Source: Celerinatantimonas sp046054195
GTDB lineage: Bacteria > Pseudomonadota > Gammaproteobacteria > Enterobacterales > Celerinatantimonadaceae
Assembly (NCBI RefSeq): GCF_046054195.1
Contig: NZ_JBEQCS010000005.1
Location: 1-64,000, forward strand
Direction of reading: 5' to 3'
Length of the DNA: 64,000 nt
Under the pieces are notes generated by a model, which saw only the letters and a list, made by a program, of their open reading frames with translations, had not been told where the DNA came from and ran no database searches. The position numbers were made by a program, and so were the translations under genes. Each line of letters starts with the position of its first letter. Position 1 is the stretch's first letter. Below, in pieces: positions 45,025 through 54,030 of the stretch.

Positions 45025-45593
45025 TACGTCGATGTATCAATGACGAGCCTTAAAAAAAATATAGAACAAAGCTCAGATAACGCGCTGTCGAAACGCTTAT
45101 TTTTGCTATTTTAGTGGTCAGAGGTGAAATTAAAGGATAAGTTTTTGATAACCGTAATAAATATATGATGAATATCACTTAATTATTTTTTAGTTAGCAA
45201 AGATAGCTGCCATTTATCAACAAAAATGAATGATTTCATAGATAATTTATAGGATAAGGTGATTTTATAGATAAGAAGTGTAATTAATTATATTTGATAA
45301 TTTCACCCCTATTTTATAGGGATAATATAAAGCTAAGCGAGATTAAATTCATCAGTGGCGATGACTCATATTAAAAATTTAAATAAGGCTGCAATATAGC
45401 AGCCTAATGAGTTAAGCAAGCAGGGTGCAACAAAGTTCAGGATGCGTTTAAATGAACCCGAAGGGCAGCATCTGAGGCTGATTTATTCAGCGTTAAATGT
45501 TCTTTGTACAGAATCCAGCAAAACGTTTGTCTTGCCTATATCCGCCTCAGATGGCTGCAAAAATAATCACAAAAGGTCAACAGCCCTTAACCA
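45025..45593. other. AT-rich spacer with hairpin
   Basis: About 570 bases between the chemoreceptor promoter side and the SDR 3' end. GGCTGC-AATATA-GCAGCC (45387-45404) is a small perfect hairpin; on the minus strand TTATTT follows, so it could end the SDR transcript. A 30-codon minus-strand frame near 45430-45530 ends LNKSASDAALRVHLNAS; I could not recognise it and do not call it a gene. Confidence 0.45.
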
Positions 45594-46352
45594 TTAAACA
45601 ATTTTAGGTTGTCCATCAGATGCCGTTGCACCACCATCTACTGGCAGATTAACGCCGTTGATAAACGAAGCGTCATCACTGGCCAGAAAAGCCATTACCG
45701 CTGCAACTTCAGAAGGTTCTGCGGCACGCCCAAGAGCAATTCGTTCATTAAATTTGGCACGAACATCATCAGGCCAGCCATTGGTCATTTTAGTTTTAAC
45801 CAAACTTGGACAAACAGCATTAATGCGAACGCCATCCAAGCCATGATCTAACGCCATTGCCCGAGTTAAGTTGACAACAGCACCTTTAGCGGCGCAATAA
45901 AATGCTGCTCCCCAGTCGCCACCTAGCCCAGAAACAGACGCAGTATTGACGATACAACCTTTGGTTTTAATTAGTTCAGGCAGCGCAAATTTAGCGCAAT
46001 AAACAACGCCATCAATATCGACTGCTCGGATTTTCTGCCAATCCTCAACACTGCAATCAACAACGCTACCAGGGACATGAACACCGGCATTATTAATCAG
46101 TACATCTAACTTACCAAATTCGCTGACTGCTTTTTTGACCAAATCCTGAACCTGTTTAGGATCAGAAATATCAACAAGTTGGACACAAATTCGTGATGGT
46201 TCGAATTGTTTTGCAGTATTTAGCAGACGTTTTTCATCCAGATCAGCTAATACCAGATTCGCACCTTCATCATAAAAACGTTTCGCTGCCGCAGCACCAA
46301 TACCATCCGCAGAACCGGTAATTAAAACAACTTTATCTTTAATTCCTTTCAT
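45594..46352 (-). CDS. Short-chain dehydrogenase/reductase
   Basis: A classical SDR with NAD(P) motif TGSADGIG (residues 14-21), NNAG near 89, and the catalytic Ser140, Tyr153 and Lys157 (numbered from the first Met). The C-terminal INGVNLPVDGGAT is the usual end. The acidic VLADLD after strand 2 suggests NAD preference. AAAGGA precedes two consecutive ATGs; the second is taken. It stands alone, so substrate is not predictable. Confidence 0.9.
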   Translation of the reverse strand: MKGIKDKVVLITGSADGIGAAAAKRFYDEGANLVLADLDEKRLLNTAKQFEPSRICVQLVDISDPKQVQDLVKKAVSEFGKLDVLINNAGVHVPGSVVDCSVEDWQKIRAVDIDGVVYCAKFALPELIKTKGCIVNTASVSGLGGDWGAAFYCAAKGAVVNLTRAMALDHGLDGVRINAVCPSLVKTKMTNGWPDDVRAKFNERIALGRAAEPSEVAAVMAFLASDDASFINGVNLPVDGGATASDGQPKIV

Positions 46353-46355
46353 CAT

Positions 46356-46732
46356 ATATCCTTTATTTGCTCAAAATGAATTAAATATAAAACCTATTAT
46401 TTAGGCTAGATTTGAAATTTTATTATTGTATAAATGCTACGCCCCGAAGTCATGATGAGATTGATTTATATCAATTTTTTCATGCAGTTATAAAACAAAT
46501 AAAGTATTTATTATATAAACTACTTTTAATGCGATTAATGAAGGTATAAGGTTATAAACTAATAGAATGCGGCTTTTAATATAAACAACCCTGCCGTTTT
46601 AAATAATGATTTTAATTTCAAAAAAATGAAATAGAGTTAACATTATTTATATAGACAAAAGGATATTTTGCACTAAATCAAATCATGTTATTTCTAAAAG
46701 CTATTTAATTATTAGATGTAACGTCGTAAAAA
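46356..46732. other. AT-rich intergenic region
   Basis: Nearly 380 bases of very AT-rich DNA with no open frame that I trust and no clear hairpin. It may hold the promoter of the SDR gene. Confidence 0.4.
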
Positions 46733-47176
46733 TTAATCCTGAATCTGTTGGATCCACTCATCTAGGCAAGGGAGTTTTAGTCCTGAAAAAATCAACTGAA
46801 TGGTTGAATATTCTTCGGCACTTATGAGCTCGTCATCACACTCACTTTCTATCACGAACTGCAGTTGCTCTTTCATCAATTGTTGATAGTTATAACGCTT
46901 CTCGACAGCACCGTTCTCTAAGTAAAACAAGATGAAATCGTCATGTTCAATATCATAGGCGTAATTAATATCGCCATCATGTGATGCCCATAGCGGGATA
47001 ACATTGCCCAATTTATAAGCGGACTGCTCATTGGCTGACATGTAATAAAGCGGTGAACAAGCAAAATAGAGATCGACCGGGTCGACAACCTTCTCATGAA
47101 TGACCTCAATGAAAAACTGTGCTAAACCGTGCTCAATAATCAGCTTAGATGCCTGATCTCGTGTTAAAGGATTCAT
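46733..47176 (-). CDS. Hypothetical protein, SUKH/SMI1-like immunity-type
   Basis: A 147-residue acidic protein. The central YKLGNVIPLWASHDGDINYAY followed by DIEHDDFILFYLENG resembles the SMI1/KNR4 (SUKH) fold, in which I.PLW...GD is common. SUKH proteins are frequent immunity proteins to polymorphic toxins. No toxin gene is next to it. The start is set by AGG five bases before the ATG at 47176. Family assignment is tentative. Confidence 0.5.
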   Translation of the reverse strand: MNPLTRDQASKLIIEHGLAQFFIEVIHEKVVDPVDLYFACSPLYYMSANEQSAYKLGNVIPLWASHDGDINYAYDIEHDDFILFYLENGAVEKRYNYQQLMKEQLQFVIESECDDELISAEEYSTIQLIFSGLKLPCLDEWIQQIQD

Positions 47177-47314
47177 AATCACCTATTACTCGCGTTAAAT
47201 AGATAGGTAACTATAACTATATTATGCAGCTTATCAATTCATTATAAAGAAATCATTGACTCTGTCTGATTTGCTGACAGTTCCATAATACGGGTAGCTT
47301 GTGCCAATGAGAGA

Positions 47315-47345
47315 CAAAAAAAGCTAATGAAAACTCATTAGCTTT
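47315..47345 (-). terminator. Intrinsic terminator of the eight-gene operon
   Basis: AAAGCTAATGA and TCATTAGCTTT form an 11-base-pair perfect stem with a four-base loop. On the minus strand it continues into a run of seven Ts, 36 bases after the last gene of the operon. Confidence 0.88.
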
Positions 47346-47380
47346 ATCTTGTTGTTTCACGCATCTATCTAATCGAGCAA

Positions 47381-48166
47381 CTAAATACTTTTAATGGAAC
47401 CACCATCGACTCGCACTTTAGAGCCCGTGATATAGGCCGCCTGTTGACTACAGAGAAACGTGACCACATCTGCAAATTCCGAAGGTTTGCCATAACGCCC
47501 AGCTGGAATCGTCGCTTTAGATGCACTGCTGATTTGCTCAACAGTTTTGCCCTGACGCTCAGCTGCTGCGGCATCAAGCTGGTCTACCCTTTGGGTATGA
47601 ATGCGCCCCGGCAGAACACAATTGACGCAAATGCCATCTTTTGCAACTTCCAGTGATAAAGATTTGGCCCAGCCCACCACAGCAGAGCGAATACCGTTAG
47701 ACAACGCTAAATGAGCAATAGGCTGCTCCACTCCTGAGGACGTAATGTATACCACTCGGCCCCACTGATTGCGCTGCATATGAGGCAAACAGCGTTGAGT
47801 AATCAAAAACAGGTTCGCCGCCATCATTTCAAAATGAGAGAGCCAATCGGAATGTTTACTCTGTGATGCTGTTGCCGGAGGTGGTCCACCACAGTTGCCA
47901 ATTAAAACATCAACGCCGCCTGATTTTTCAATTTCAGCCAGAGCCGATTCAATTGAATCAAGACTCGCTAAATCCAGTTGCAGAGGAATTAATTGGCCTC
48001 GATGAGATTCAGGCAACTCGTTAATAGTTGAGAGCAACGCATCAACGTTTCTAACGCCTGCATACACAGTGACACCTTCAGCTAATAAAGAACGGGCAAT
48101 TGCATTGCCAAGTCCTCGACTGGCACCAATCACAAGCGCTCGTTTATGACTAAGAGCTAAATCCAT
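47381..48166 (-). CDS. SDR-family protein with altered catalytic site
   Basis: A 261-residue SDR: IGASRGLG (residues 13-20) for cofactor, GNCGG instead of NNAG (about 90-94), and a C-terminal YITGSKVRVDGGS. The usual Y-x3-K is replaced: the segment reads L155-S-N-G-I-R160, so the catalytic Tyr and Lys are absent, while Ser143/144 is kept. This fits a known divergent SDR branch with an LSN..R signature. It is the last gene of the operon, two bases after the lyase gene. It may act on an unusual substrate or be non-catalytic. Confidence 0.85.
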   Translation of the reverse strand: MDLALSHKRALVIGASRGLGNAIARSLLAEGVTVYAGVRNVDALLSTINELPESHRGQLIPLQLDLASLDSIESALAEIEKSGGVDVLIGNCGGPPPATASQSKHSDWLSHFEMMAANLFLITQRCLPHMQRNQWGRVVYITSSGVEQPIAHLALSNGIRSAVVGWAKSLSLEVAKDGICVNCVLPGRIHTQRVDQLDAAAAERQGKTVEQISSASKATIPAGRYGKPSEFADVVTFLCSQQAAYITGSKVRVDGGSIKSI

Positions 48167-48168
48167 AG

Positions 48169-49095
48169 TTAATTCATTTCCTCTAATTTTTTAGTTTGCC
48201 GTTGCATCAAATAGTCAATTTCAGCCTTAGCTTGTGCTGTTAATTCAGAGAATGGATGACGCATGGTTGGTGTTGCTATCACGCCGCGCTGAAATAAGAT
48301 CCACTTGCGAATAGCCAAACCCAGCCCAGGCTGTTGCTCATAGCGCACCAGTGGCAAATAGGCATCAAATAGATCTTGCGCTCGGTAGCGTTGACCATCG
48401 ATACAAGCTTGATAAACATCGACCATCATTTCGGGAAAACCAAACCCAGTCATTGCGCCATTGGCACCACGGCCCATCTCTTCAGGAAGGAACAATCCGC
48501 CATTGCCACACAAAATTGAGATAGGACGACATTGCTCACGGATATAACTAATTTTTTCAAGACCAGGCCAGTCCTCATGTTTAAGCATGACGCAGGTTGG
48601 GATCTGATTAATGATCTCAGCGAGTACCTGCTGGCTAATCTGAACGTTGGTTGATAGCGGGAAATCTTGCAACACAAAGGGGATATCACCGAGCTCATCA
48701 GCAACATTTTGATAGTATCGTAAGATCTGCTCGTTGGTTCTTAATGTCGATGGTGGCGCAACCATCACCGCACTTGCACCAAGAGCCATCACATTGCGAG
48801 CCAACTCGCCCATCGGCGCAAGCCCAGGGGATGAAACCCCAACAACAATTGGAATGCGCCCAGCGACTTGCCGGCTTACCAGTGCGACAACATGCGCTGC
48901 TTCATCGGCTGTTAATTTGGGCGCCTCTCCCATCATTCCCAACAGCGTGATGCCTGTAACACCGACTTTGAGATAGAAATCGACAAGCTGCGCTAGGCTT
49001 TGCTCATCAATTTTGCCTTGGGTTGTAAACGGAGTTACAGCGATGACAAAGACGCCTTGGCTTTGTTCATCGACCTTTAATTTATTTGGTATCAT
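48169..49095 (-). CDS. DapA-family lyase/synthase
   Basis: A 308-residue TIM barrel of the dihydrodipicolinate synthase/N-acetylneuraminate lyase family. The Schiff-base Lys is in CVMLKHED (about residue 169). In place of GTTGE it has GMMGE, and in place of the YN.P motif it has QDFP, so it is not a true DapA. These enzymes cleave or form 2-keto acids. It overlaps the ATPase stop (ATGA). Probably it cleaves a keto acid made by the operon's aminotransferase; that is inference. Confidence 0.85.
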   Translation of the reverse strand: MIPNKLKVDEQSQGVFVIAVTPFTTQGKIDEQSLAQLVDFYLKVGVTGITLLGMMGEAPKLTADEAAHVVALVSRQVAGRIPIVVGVSSPGLAPMGELARNVMALGASAVMVAPPSTLRTNEQILRYYQNVADELGDIPFVLQDFPLSTNVQISQQVLAEIINQIPTCVMLKHEDWPGLEKISYIREQCRPISILCGNGGLFLPEEMGRGANGAMTGFGFPEMMVDVYQACIDGQRYRAQDLFDAYLPLVRYEQQPGLGLAIRKWILFQRGVIATPTMRHPFSELTAQAKAEIDYLMQRQTKKLEEMN

Positions 49096-50084
49096 GATGC
49101 ATACAGCTCCATCACATTTTGTTTCTCAAATCCGAACCGGATTGACTCACCAGGTTTAACAGATACGGCGTTATTGGCACAAAATGCGGACACTTCCGTA
49201 CCATCCACATCCATCAGCAAACGGTAATTACTGCCGGTAAAAATAAGGCTCTTAACCGTTGCATCAAATTTGTAACCAGCCGCATCATCGAGCATCGGCT
49301 CCAGTACGATGTTTTCTGGTCGCACAGCTAAGGTTTCCTCGCCATGGGGGATAAAATTGCACTCCCCTAAAAAATCGGCGACAAAGCTATTGGACGGACT
49401 CAGATATAACTCTTCGGGAGTTCCGAACTGCTCAATTTTGCCGCGATGCATCAGGGCAATTTTATCGGAGAGAAACAGCGCTTCTTCTTGGTCATGCGTT
49501 ACATAGATAACCGTAATACCGGTTTTTTGATGTAACTCCTTAAGCTGAAACTGAATCGATTTGCGCAGGTTCTTATCCAATGCGCCCAATGGTTCATCCA
49601 TCAGCAAAATGTCAGGCTCAATCACCAAGGCTCTGGCCAAAGCGACGCGTTGCTGCTGTCCTCCAGACAATGCCGAAGGTAAGCGCGACTGGTAATCGCT
49701 CAGCTCAACTAAAGCCAATGCAGATTGCACTTTTCGAGCAATTTCCACTTTGCTGAACTTGCGCATTTCTAAACCAAAGGCCACATTTTCAAGCACCGTC
49801 ATATGTGGAAACAGCGCATAGTTTTGAAAAACCATGCCGATATTACGTTTGGCAATCGAAACTGGTTCAATATCTTTGCCATCGACCAAGATGGTGCCAC
49901 TGTCGCTCTGCTCAAAACCGGCCAAGCATTTGAGCAAAGTACTTTTACCAGAGCCCGAGGCGCCAAGTAGGGTGCAAAACTCCCCCGGATTAATATTCAA
50001 ATTAATCGAAGCCAGTGCTTCCACCGCATCATATTTTTTCTTGAGATGACGAATCACCACAGGTTTTCCAATCATTTCACCCAT
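49092..50084 (-). CDS. Pot-type ABC transporter ATPase
   Basis: ATPase of the polyamine/opine/iron group. Walker A GASGSGKST, Q-loop VFQNYALFPHM, signature LSGGQQQR, Walker B LLMDEPLGALD, His in YVTHDQEE, then a TOBE domain (about residues 260-330, LAVRPENIVLEP). GGGAGGA is six bases before the ATG. The start overlaps the permease by eight bases. Confidence 0.93.
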   Translation of the reverse strand: MGEMIGKPVVIRHLKKKYDAVEALASINLNINPGEFCTLLGASGSGKSTLLKCLAGFEQSDSGTILVDGKDIEPVSIAKRNIGMVFQNYALFPHMTVLENVAFGLEMRKFSKVEIARKVQSALALVELSDYQSRLPSALSGGQQQRVALARALVIEPDILLMDEPLGALDKNLRKSIQFQLKELHQKTGITVIYVTHDQEEALFLSDKIALMHRGKIEQFGTPEELYLSPSNSFVADFLGECNFIPHGEETLAVRPENIVLEPMLDDAAGYKFDATVKSLIFTGSNYRLLMDVDGTEVSAFCANNAVSVKPGESIRFGFEKQNVMELYAS

Positions 50085-51777
50085 GTCTATTCCTCCCTGA
50101 AATCAGCATATTTACGACAAGTACAACGATGGTCACGAGAATAATCACTCCTGATGCAGCGATGATGGTTGGATCAATTTCATGGGCGACCCCTTCATAC
50201 ATCAGCTTTGGCAAAGTTCTGGAGCGAACATTTGTCATAAACAAAGCAACAACGAGATCATCAAATGAGGTGATAAAGGCAAATACCGCGCCGCCAATAA
50301 TTCCTGGCACAATCGAAGGCAACAGCACTCGGCGAGAAAAGGTCCACCACGATGCACCTAGCCCACGCGCTGCGTACTCCAAATTGCGGTCAAAGCTGAC
50401 CAACGATGCTCTCACCGTGATAAACACATAAGGTGAGGCCAAAATGGTGTGGCCAATAACCAATCCCCAGATCGTGCTGACTAATCCATAAGGAACCAGA
50501 AAGTAGTACAGTCCAATAGAGAGAATGATAATCGGCACGACCATCGGCAGAATAAACAGCGTTTCTAGGAACTTACGAGCGCCACGTTGCACGCGGAAAA
50601 TCCCCACCGCCGCCAAGGTGCCAATCAGTGTGGCAAACACAACCGTTACCAAAGCAACTTTGATGGACTCAAAGAGAGCTTTCATCCACTTGGAGGCTTC
50701 AAAAAAGTTCTGATACCAGTGAAAGCCCAAATGGGTGGGAGGGAAAGTCAAAAACGGAGACGATCCCATACTCATTGGAAAAACAATCACCACCGGAGCA
50801 ATTAGAAATATGCCAATCGGAATGGTACTCCAGAGCGCTAATTTACCGCCAAACGAGCGTTTGTCCCCGATATGAAAGCTTTCTTGTGATTTGCTACCAC
50901 TGCCAGTCATCAATCTCTCGAGGCCGAAACAGCGCTGAAATAGGACAAACAAACTGATGACAATCGCCAGCAGCATGACAGACAACGCTGCGGCAAAGCC
51001 CCAGTTCAACTCTTGCGTGATATTGTCCACAATTAGCTGCGCAATCATGGTCTGCTTCACGCCGCCCATCAGCGCTGGCGTAATGTAATAGCCCACTGAA
51101 TTCATAAACACAATTAAGCCACCAGCAAGTACCCCTGAAGAGGTGAGCGGTAGAATAATTTTGCGAAAGATAGTCAGTGGCGATGCGCCCAAACCTTGCG
51201 CGGCTCGAATCACCGAAGTATCTAGTGAGCGAAACGACGCATACAACGGCAGCACAACAAATGGCATCAGCACATGAGTCATGCCAATCAGCACCCCAGA
51301 GAGATTGTAAACAAAGTCGATGGGATGGCTGATAAAGCCCGTCTCAGTGAGCAACGTATTAAGCACACCATTTCGCTGCAGCAAAATGATCCAAGCCGTG
51401 GTGCGAACCAGCGAACTGGTCCAGAACGGCAAGAGGATCACAATAAACAGCAGTTTGCGAGTTCGCCCAGAAACCGTCGCCATCGTATAGGCGATTGGAT
51501 AACTAAGAACGACACACAAAACCGTCACCATCAGTGAAATACTCAACGTATTGAGCATCACATCCCGATAGACTGAAACGCGAAAGATGCGAGCAAAATG
51601 ACTCAAGGTGAAATGCCCATCACCAAACGCATTCATCAACAATCCGCAAACGGGATAGAGGAAAAAGACAACCAAAAATAGCAGTAGCGGTAAGATTAAC
51701 AGCCACCCATTGCGGTTTTTCCCCATCGATAACGGCCAAAATCGGACTAATTTAAGTTCGCGACTGGAGGCCATCAT
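50077..51777 (-). CDS. Fused Pot-type ABC permease (PotB-PotC)
   Basis: A single 566-residue protein carrying two six-helix permease domains. The first half (about 25-285) is PotB-like with the loop IRAAQGLGASPLTIFRKIILPL; a linker near 290-310 joins it to a second half (315-560) that is PotC-like with EYAARGLGASWWTFSRRVLLPS. Usually these are two genes. The fusion makes a complete permease in one chain. It is coupled to the M24 gene by ATGA. Confidence 0.92.
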   Translation of the reverse strand: MMASSRELKLVRFWPLSMGKNRNGWLLILPLLLFLVVFFLYPVCGLLMNAFGDGHFTLSHFARIFRVSVYRDVMLNTLSISLMVTVLCVVLSYPIAYTMATVSGRTRKLLFIVILLPFWTSSLVRTTAWIILLQRNGVLNTLLTETGFISHPIDFVYNLSGVLIGMTHVLMPFVVLPLYASFRSLDTSVIRAAQGLGASPLTIFRKIILPLTSSGVLAGGLIVFMNSVGYYITPALMGGVKQTMIAQLIVDNITQELNWGFAAALSVMLLAIVISLFVLFQRCFGLERLMTGSGSKSQESFHIGDKRSFGGKLALWSTIPIGIFLIAPVVIVFPMSMGSSPFLTFPPTHLGFHWYQNFFEASKWMKALFESIKVALVTVVFATLIGTLAAVGIFRVQRGARKFLETLFILPMVVPIIILSIGLYYFLVPYGLVSTIWGLVIGHTILASPYVFITVRASLVSFDRNLEYAARGLGASWWTFSRRVLLPSIVPGIIGGAVFAFITSFDDLVVALFMTNVRSRTLPKLMYEGVAHEIDPTIIAASGVIILVTIVVLVVNMLISGRNRHG

Positions 51778-52910
51778 AAGCTGCTCACAAACAGTTGCCG
51801 CGAGAAATTCGTCAGGCGTTCATAACCCTGTTCAGTGATAACAATGCTCTCTGACATCCCAAACCCTTTGGCCAAAATATAGGTGTGGAAGGTCATGCCC
51901 ACTTCAAAACACCAGTCAGAACACGGTTCAGCCTGCAACGATTCGCCGCCATTAGGTTGCAGCAATAACCCAATGGAATAAAAGGTTTTATTGGAATAGT
52001 GATCCCTTAGACCTTGACTTAATGCACCATCACGATAGATGGCATCCGGAATCGTTGCCTTTACACCGGGGCGAACTTCGGCCAAAGCTTGGTTTTGAAT
52101 CTCGATCAATTGCTCTACAGTGCGCAAATCTTCATCACTAGCGTGCTGCACTTTAATCGGCCGCATAAACCGCGCGTGATAATGTTTAACATTCGGAGTG
52201 ACCTCGAGCTGGACGATATCCCCAGCTTGCAATACGCGATCTGAGTAACCTCCGTGCAAATGAAAAGCTCGCTCGCCAGAAGAAAGCACGCCAGGGCCTG
52301 GCAAATCACTACCGGCTTTGATCATTGCCGAACAGATCTCAGCGGCTAATTCGCGTTCGGTGACGCCAACACCGGTATTTTTAATGCCCGCATACATCCC
52401 TGCTTCGGCAGTTTTGGCCGCAGCGCGCATCAGGTCGATTTCAGCGGCTGATTTAATAAATCGCTGGCGCTCTAAAATACCACTGAAGTCACACCAGTTA
52501 AGAGCGGGTAACTGCTGTTCAATCGCGTGGAAACGACCATAACTTAGTGACCACGCCAACATATCGATACCAATATTGCCTTTATCCCCGACCACTTCTT
52601 TGATAGCCGCAATCGCAACCGATACTGGATTATCAGAATCGCTCCATAGCGCCCGGCGTTTATATATCGAGGTGGCATCAACATAAAAAGATTCCACATC
52701 ACGGCATACCAGCATCGGCTCGCCTTCAAGTGGAATAATCACACACTGAAACGAGCTATATCCGCGAGTGAAGAAGCCTGTCAGGTAGGTTACCGTTTCT
52801 GGCAAAAATGCGATTAATGCCTGGCAGTTATGTTCAGCTAATTGGGAACGCACATGGGCTACTCGCGCTTCATATTCGTTGACGCTAAACCAAGGTTCGT
52901 AGATCATCAT
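51774..52910 (-). CDS. M24-family protein, creatinase/ectoine-hydrolase-like
   Basis: A 378-residue pita-bread protein: N-terminal creatinase domain (EYEARVAHVRSQLAEHNCQALI, about 10-140) and a C-terminal M24 domain. The metal ligands of true Xaa-Pro peptidases are mostly missing: the first Asp position reads QLEVTP and the second lies in YHARFMRP, with no Asp. This resembles creatinase and ectoine hydrolase, which hydrolyse C-N bonds without metal. GMSESIVITEQG is the usual end region. It lies between the binding protein and the permease, so it acts on the imported compound. Confidence 0.83.
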   Translation of the reverse strand: MMIYEPWFSVNEYEARVAHVRSQLAEHNCQALIAFLPETVTYLTGFFTRGYSSFQCVIIPLEGEPMLVCRDVESFYVDATSIYKRRALWSDSDNPVSVAIAAIKEVVGDKGNIGIDMLAWSLSYGRFHAIEQQLPALNWCDFSGILERQRFIKSAAEIDLMRAAAKTAEAGMYAGIKNTGVGVTERELAAEICSAMIKAGSDLPGPGVLSSGERAFHLHGGYSDRVLQAGDIVQLEVTPNVKHYHARFMRPIKVQHASDEDLRTVEQLIEIQNQALAEVRPGVKATIPDAIYRDGALSQGLRDHYSNKTFYSIGLLLQPNGGESLQAEPCSDWCFEVGMTFHTYILAKGFGMSESIVITEQGYERLTNFSRQLFVSSL

Positions 52911-52920
52911 AATTATCCCC

Positions 52921-53952
52921 TTATCCTTGAATCAGCTTCAGATAGCGTTCAGTCACAGATTTACTGTGTTCACTCCACCATTTAGTGTCGATAAACACAG
53001 CATTCTTCATATGTTTTGGCGCTGATGGCAGGCGAGATGCACGTTTCTCATCGATATAATCCCATGCGCCATTGGTCACTGGACCATAAGAAACATATTC
53101 ACTTAAACGAGCATTATTTTTTGCTTTAGCGACATAATTGAAAAATTTCAGAGCTTCGGCTTTATCCGGTGCACCTTTAGGGATCATCATATAACCGACC
53201 TGAGGGACTTGATTGGCCCACGACATTTTAATCGGCAACCCGTTATCGATACCGTTTTGAAAACGACCATTGGAACCAAAGGCCATCACCACTTCACCAG
53301 AACCAAGCATCTGTACCGGTTGGGCACTGCTAGACCAAAAAACAGAGACATAAGGCAACAGCTCTTTCACCTTGTTAAAGGCGCGATCGAGCCCTTTTTT
53401 AGTCGATAAAACATCGTAAACTTTATTCACAGGTACGCCGTCAGCCATTAGCGCCGCTTCGAGTACAGTTTCAGGTTTATTCGGTAAAGTACGTTTGCCT
53501 GGGAATTTTTTCACATTCCAAAAATCAGCAAAGGTGACAGGGTGTGGTTTACCTTTAGGAAATGCTTTTGTTGAGTAGGCAACAAGGTTGCTGTAAATCT
53601 CTGAGGGAATACCATAATCAGAACGGGCTGGTTTCATGATGTCGGATTCATCCACCATGTCCGGAGTGATTTTTTCAAACAGCCCCATTTTTTCACCGCG
53701 GATCATACCGACACCGCCGCCACTGACCACATCCCAAACCATCGAGTTGGTATCTTCCATCGCTTTGATTTTGGCAATTTGCGGATCAGTATCTTCGGTG
53801 ATCTCAATACCAGTTTCTTTGGAAAAAGGGGTTAACCAGGCATGGCGAATCGCATCCTGATATGCGCCGCCCCAGCTAGAAAAAACCAATTCACCAGCAA
53901 ATGCAGATGAACTCATGGCCATTGTTAACAGTAACAGGCTCCATTTCTTCAT
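52921..53952 (-). CDS. Pot-type periplasmic binding protein
   Basis: A 343-residue solute-binding protein of the spermidine/putrescine (PotD/F) group. Signal peptide MKKWSLLLLTMAMSSSAFA, cleavage before GELVFSSWGGAYQDA. The SSWGG..Q start and FGSNGRFQNGID region are typical for members that bind small amines, amino-acid derivatives or opines. It is separated from the upstream gene by 78 bases and lies ten bases before the M24 gene. Confidence 0.92.
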   Translation of the reverse strand: MKKWSLLLLTMAMSSSAFAGELVFSSWGGAYQDAIRHAWLTPFSKETGIEITEDTDPQIAKIKAMEDTNSMVWDVVSGGGVGMIRGEKMGLFEKITPDMVDESDIMKPARSDYGIPSEIYSNLVAYSTKAFPKGKPHPVTFADFWNVKKFPGKRTLPNKPETVLEAALMADGVPVNKVYDVLSTKKGLDRAFNKVKELLPYVSVFWSSSAQPVQMLGSGEVVMAFGSNGRFQNGIDNGLPIKMSWANQVPQVGYMMIPKGAPDKAEALKFFNYVAKAKNNARLSEYVSYGPVTNGAWDYIDEKRASRLPSAPKHMKNAVFIDTKWWSEHSKSVTERYLKLIQG

Positions 53953-54030
53953 TAGGTGATTCCTTATATTTATTTAAAATATCAATTGCGATGTCACAAA
54001 AGCTTTAAAGCCACAATGCGACACAAACAG

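Noticed and set aside
45430..45535. Short minus-strand frame ending LNKSASDAALRVHLNAS
   Set aside because: About 30 codons, no start codon or ribosome site, family not recognised.
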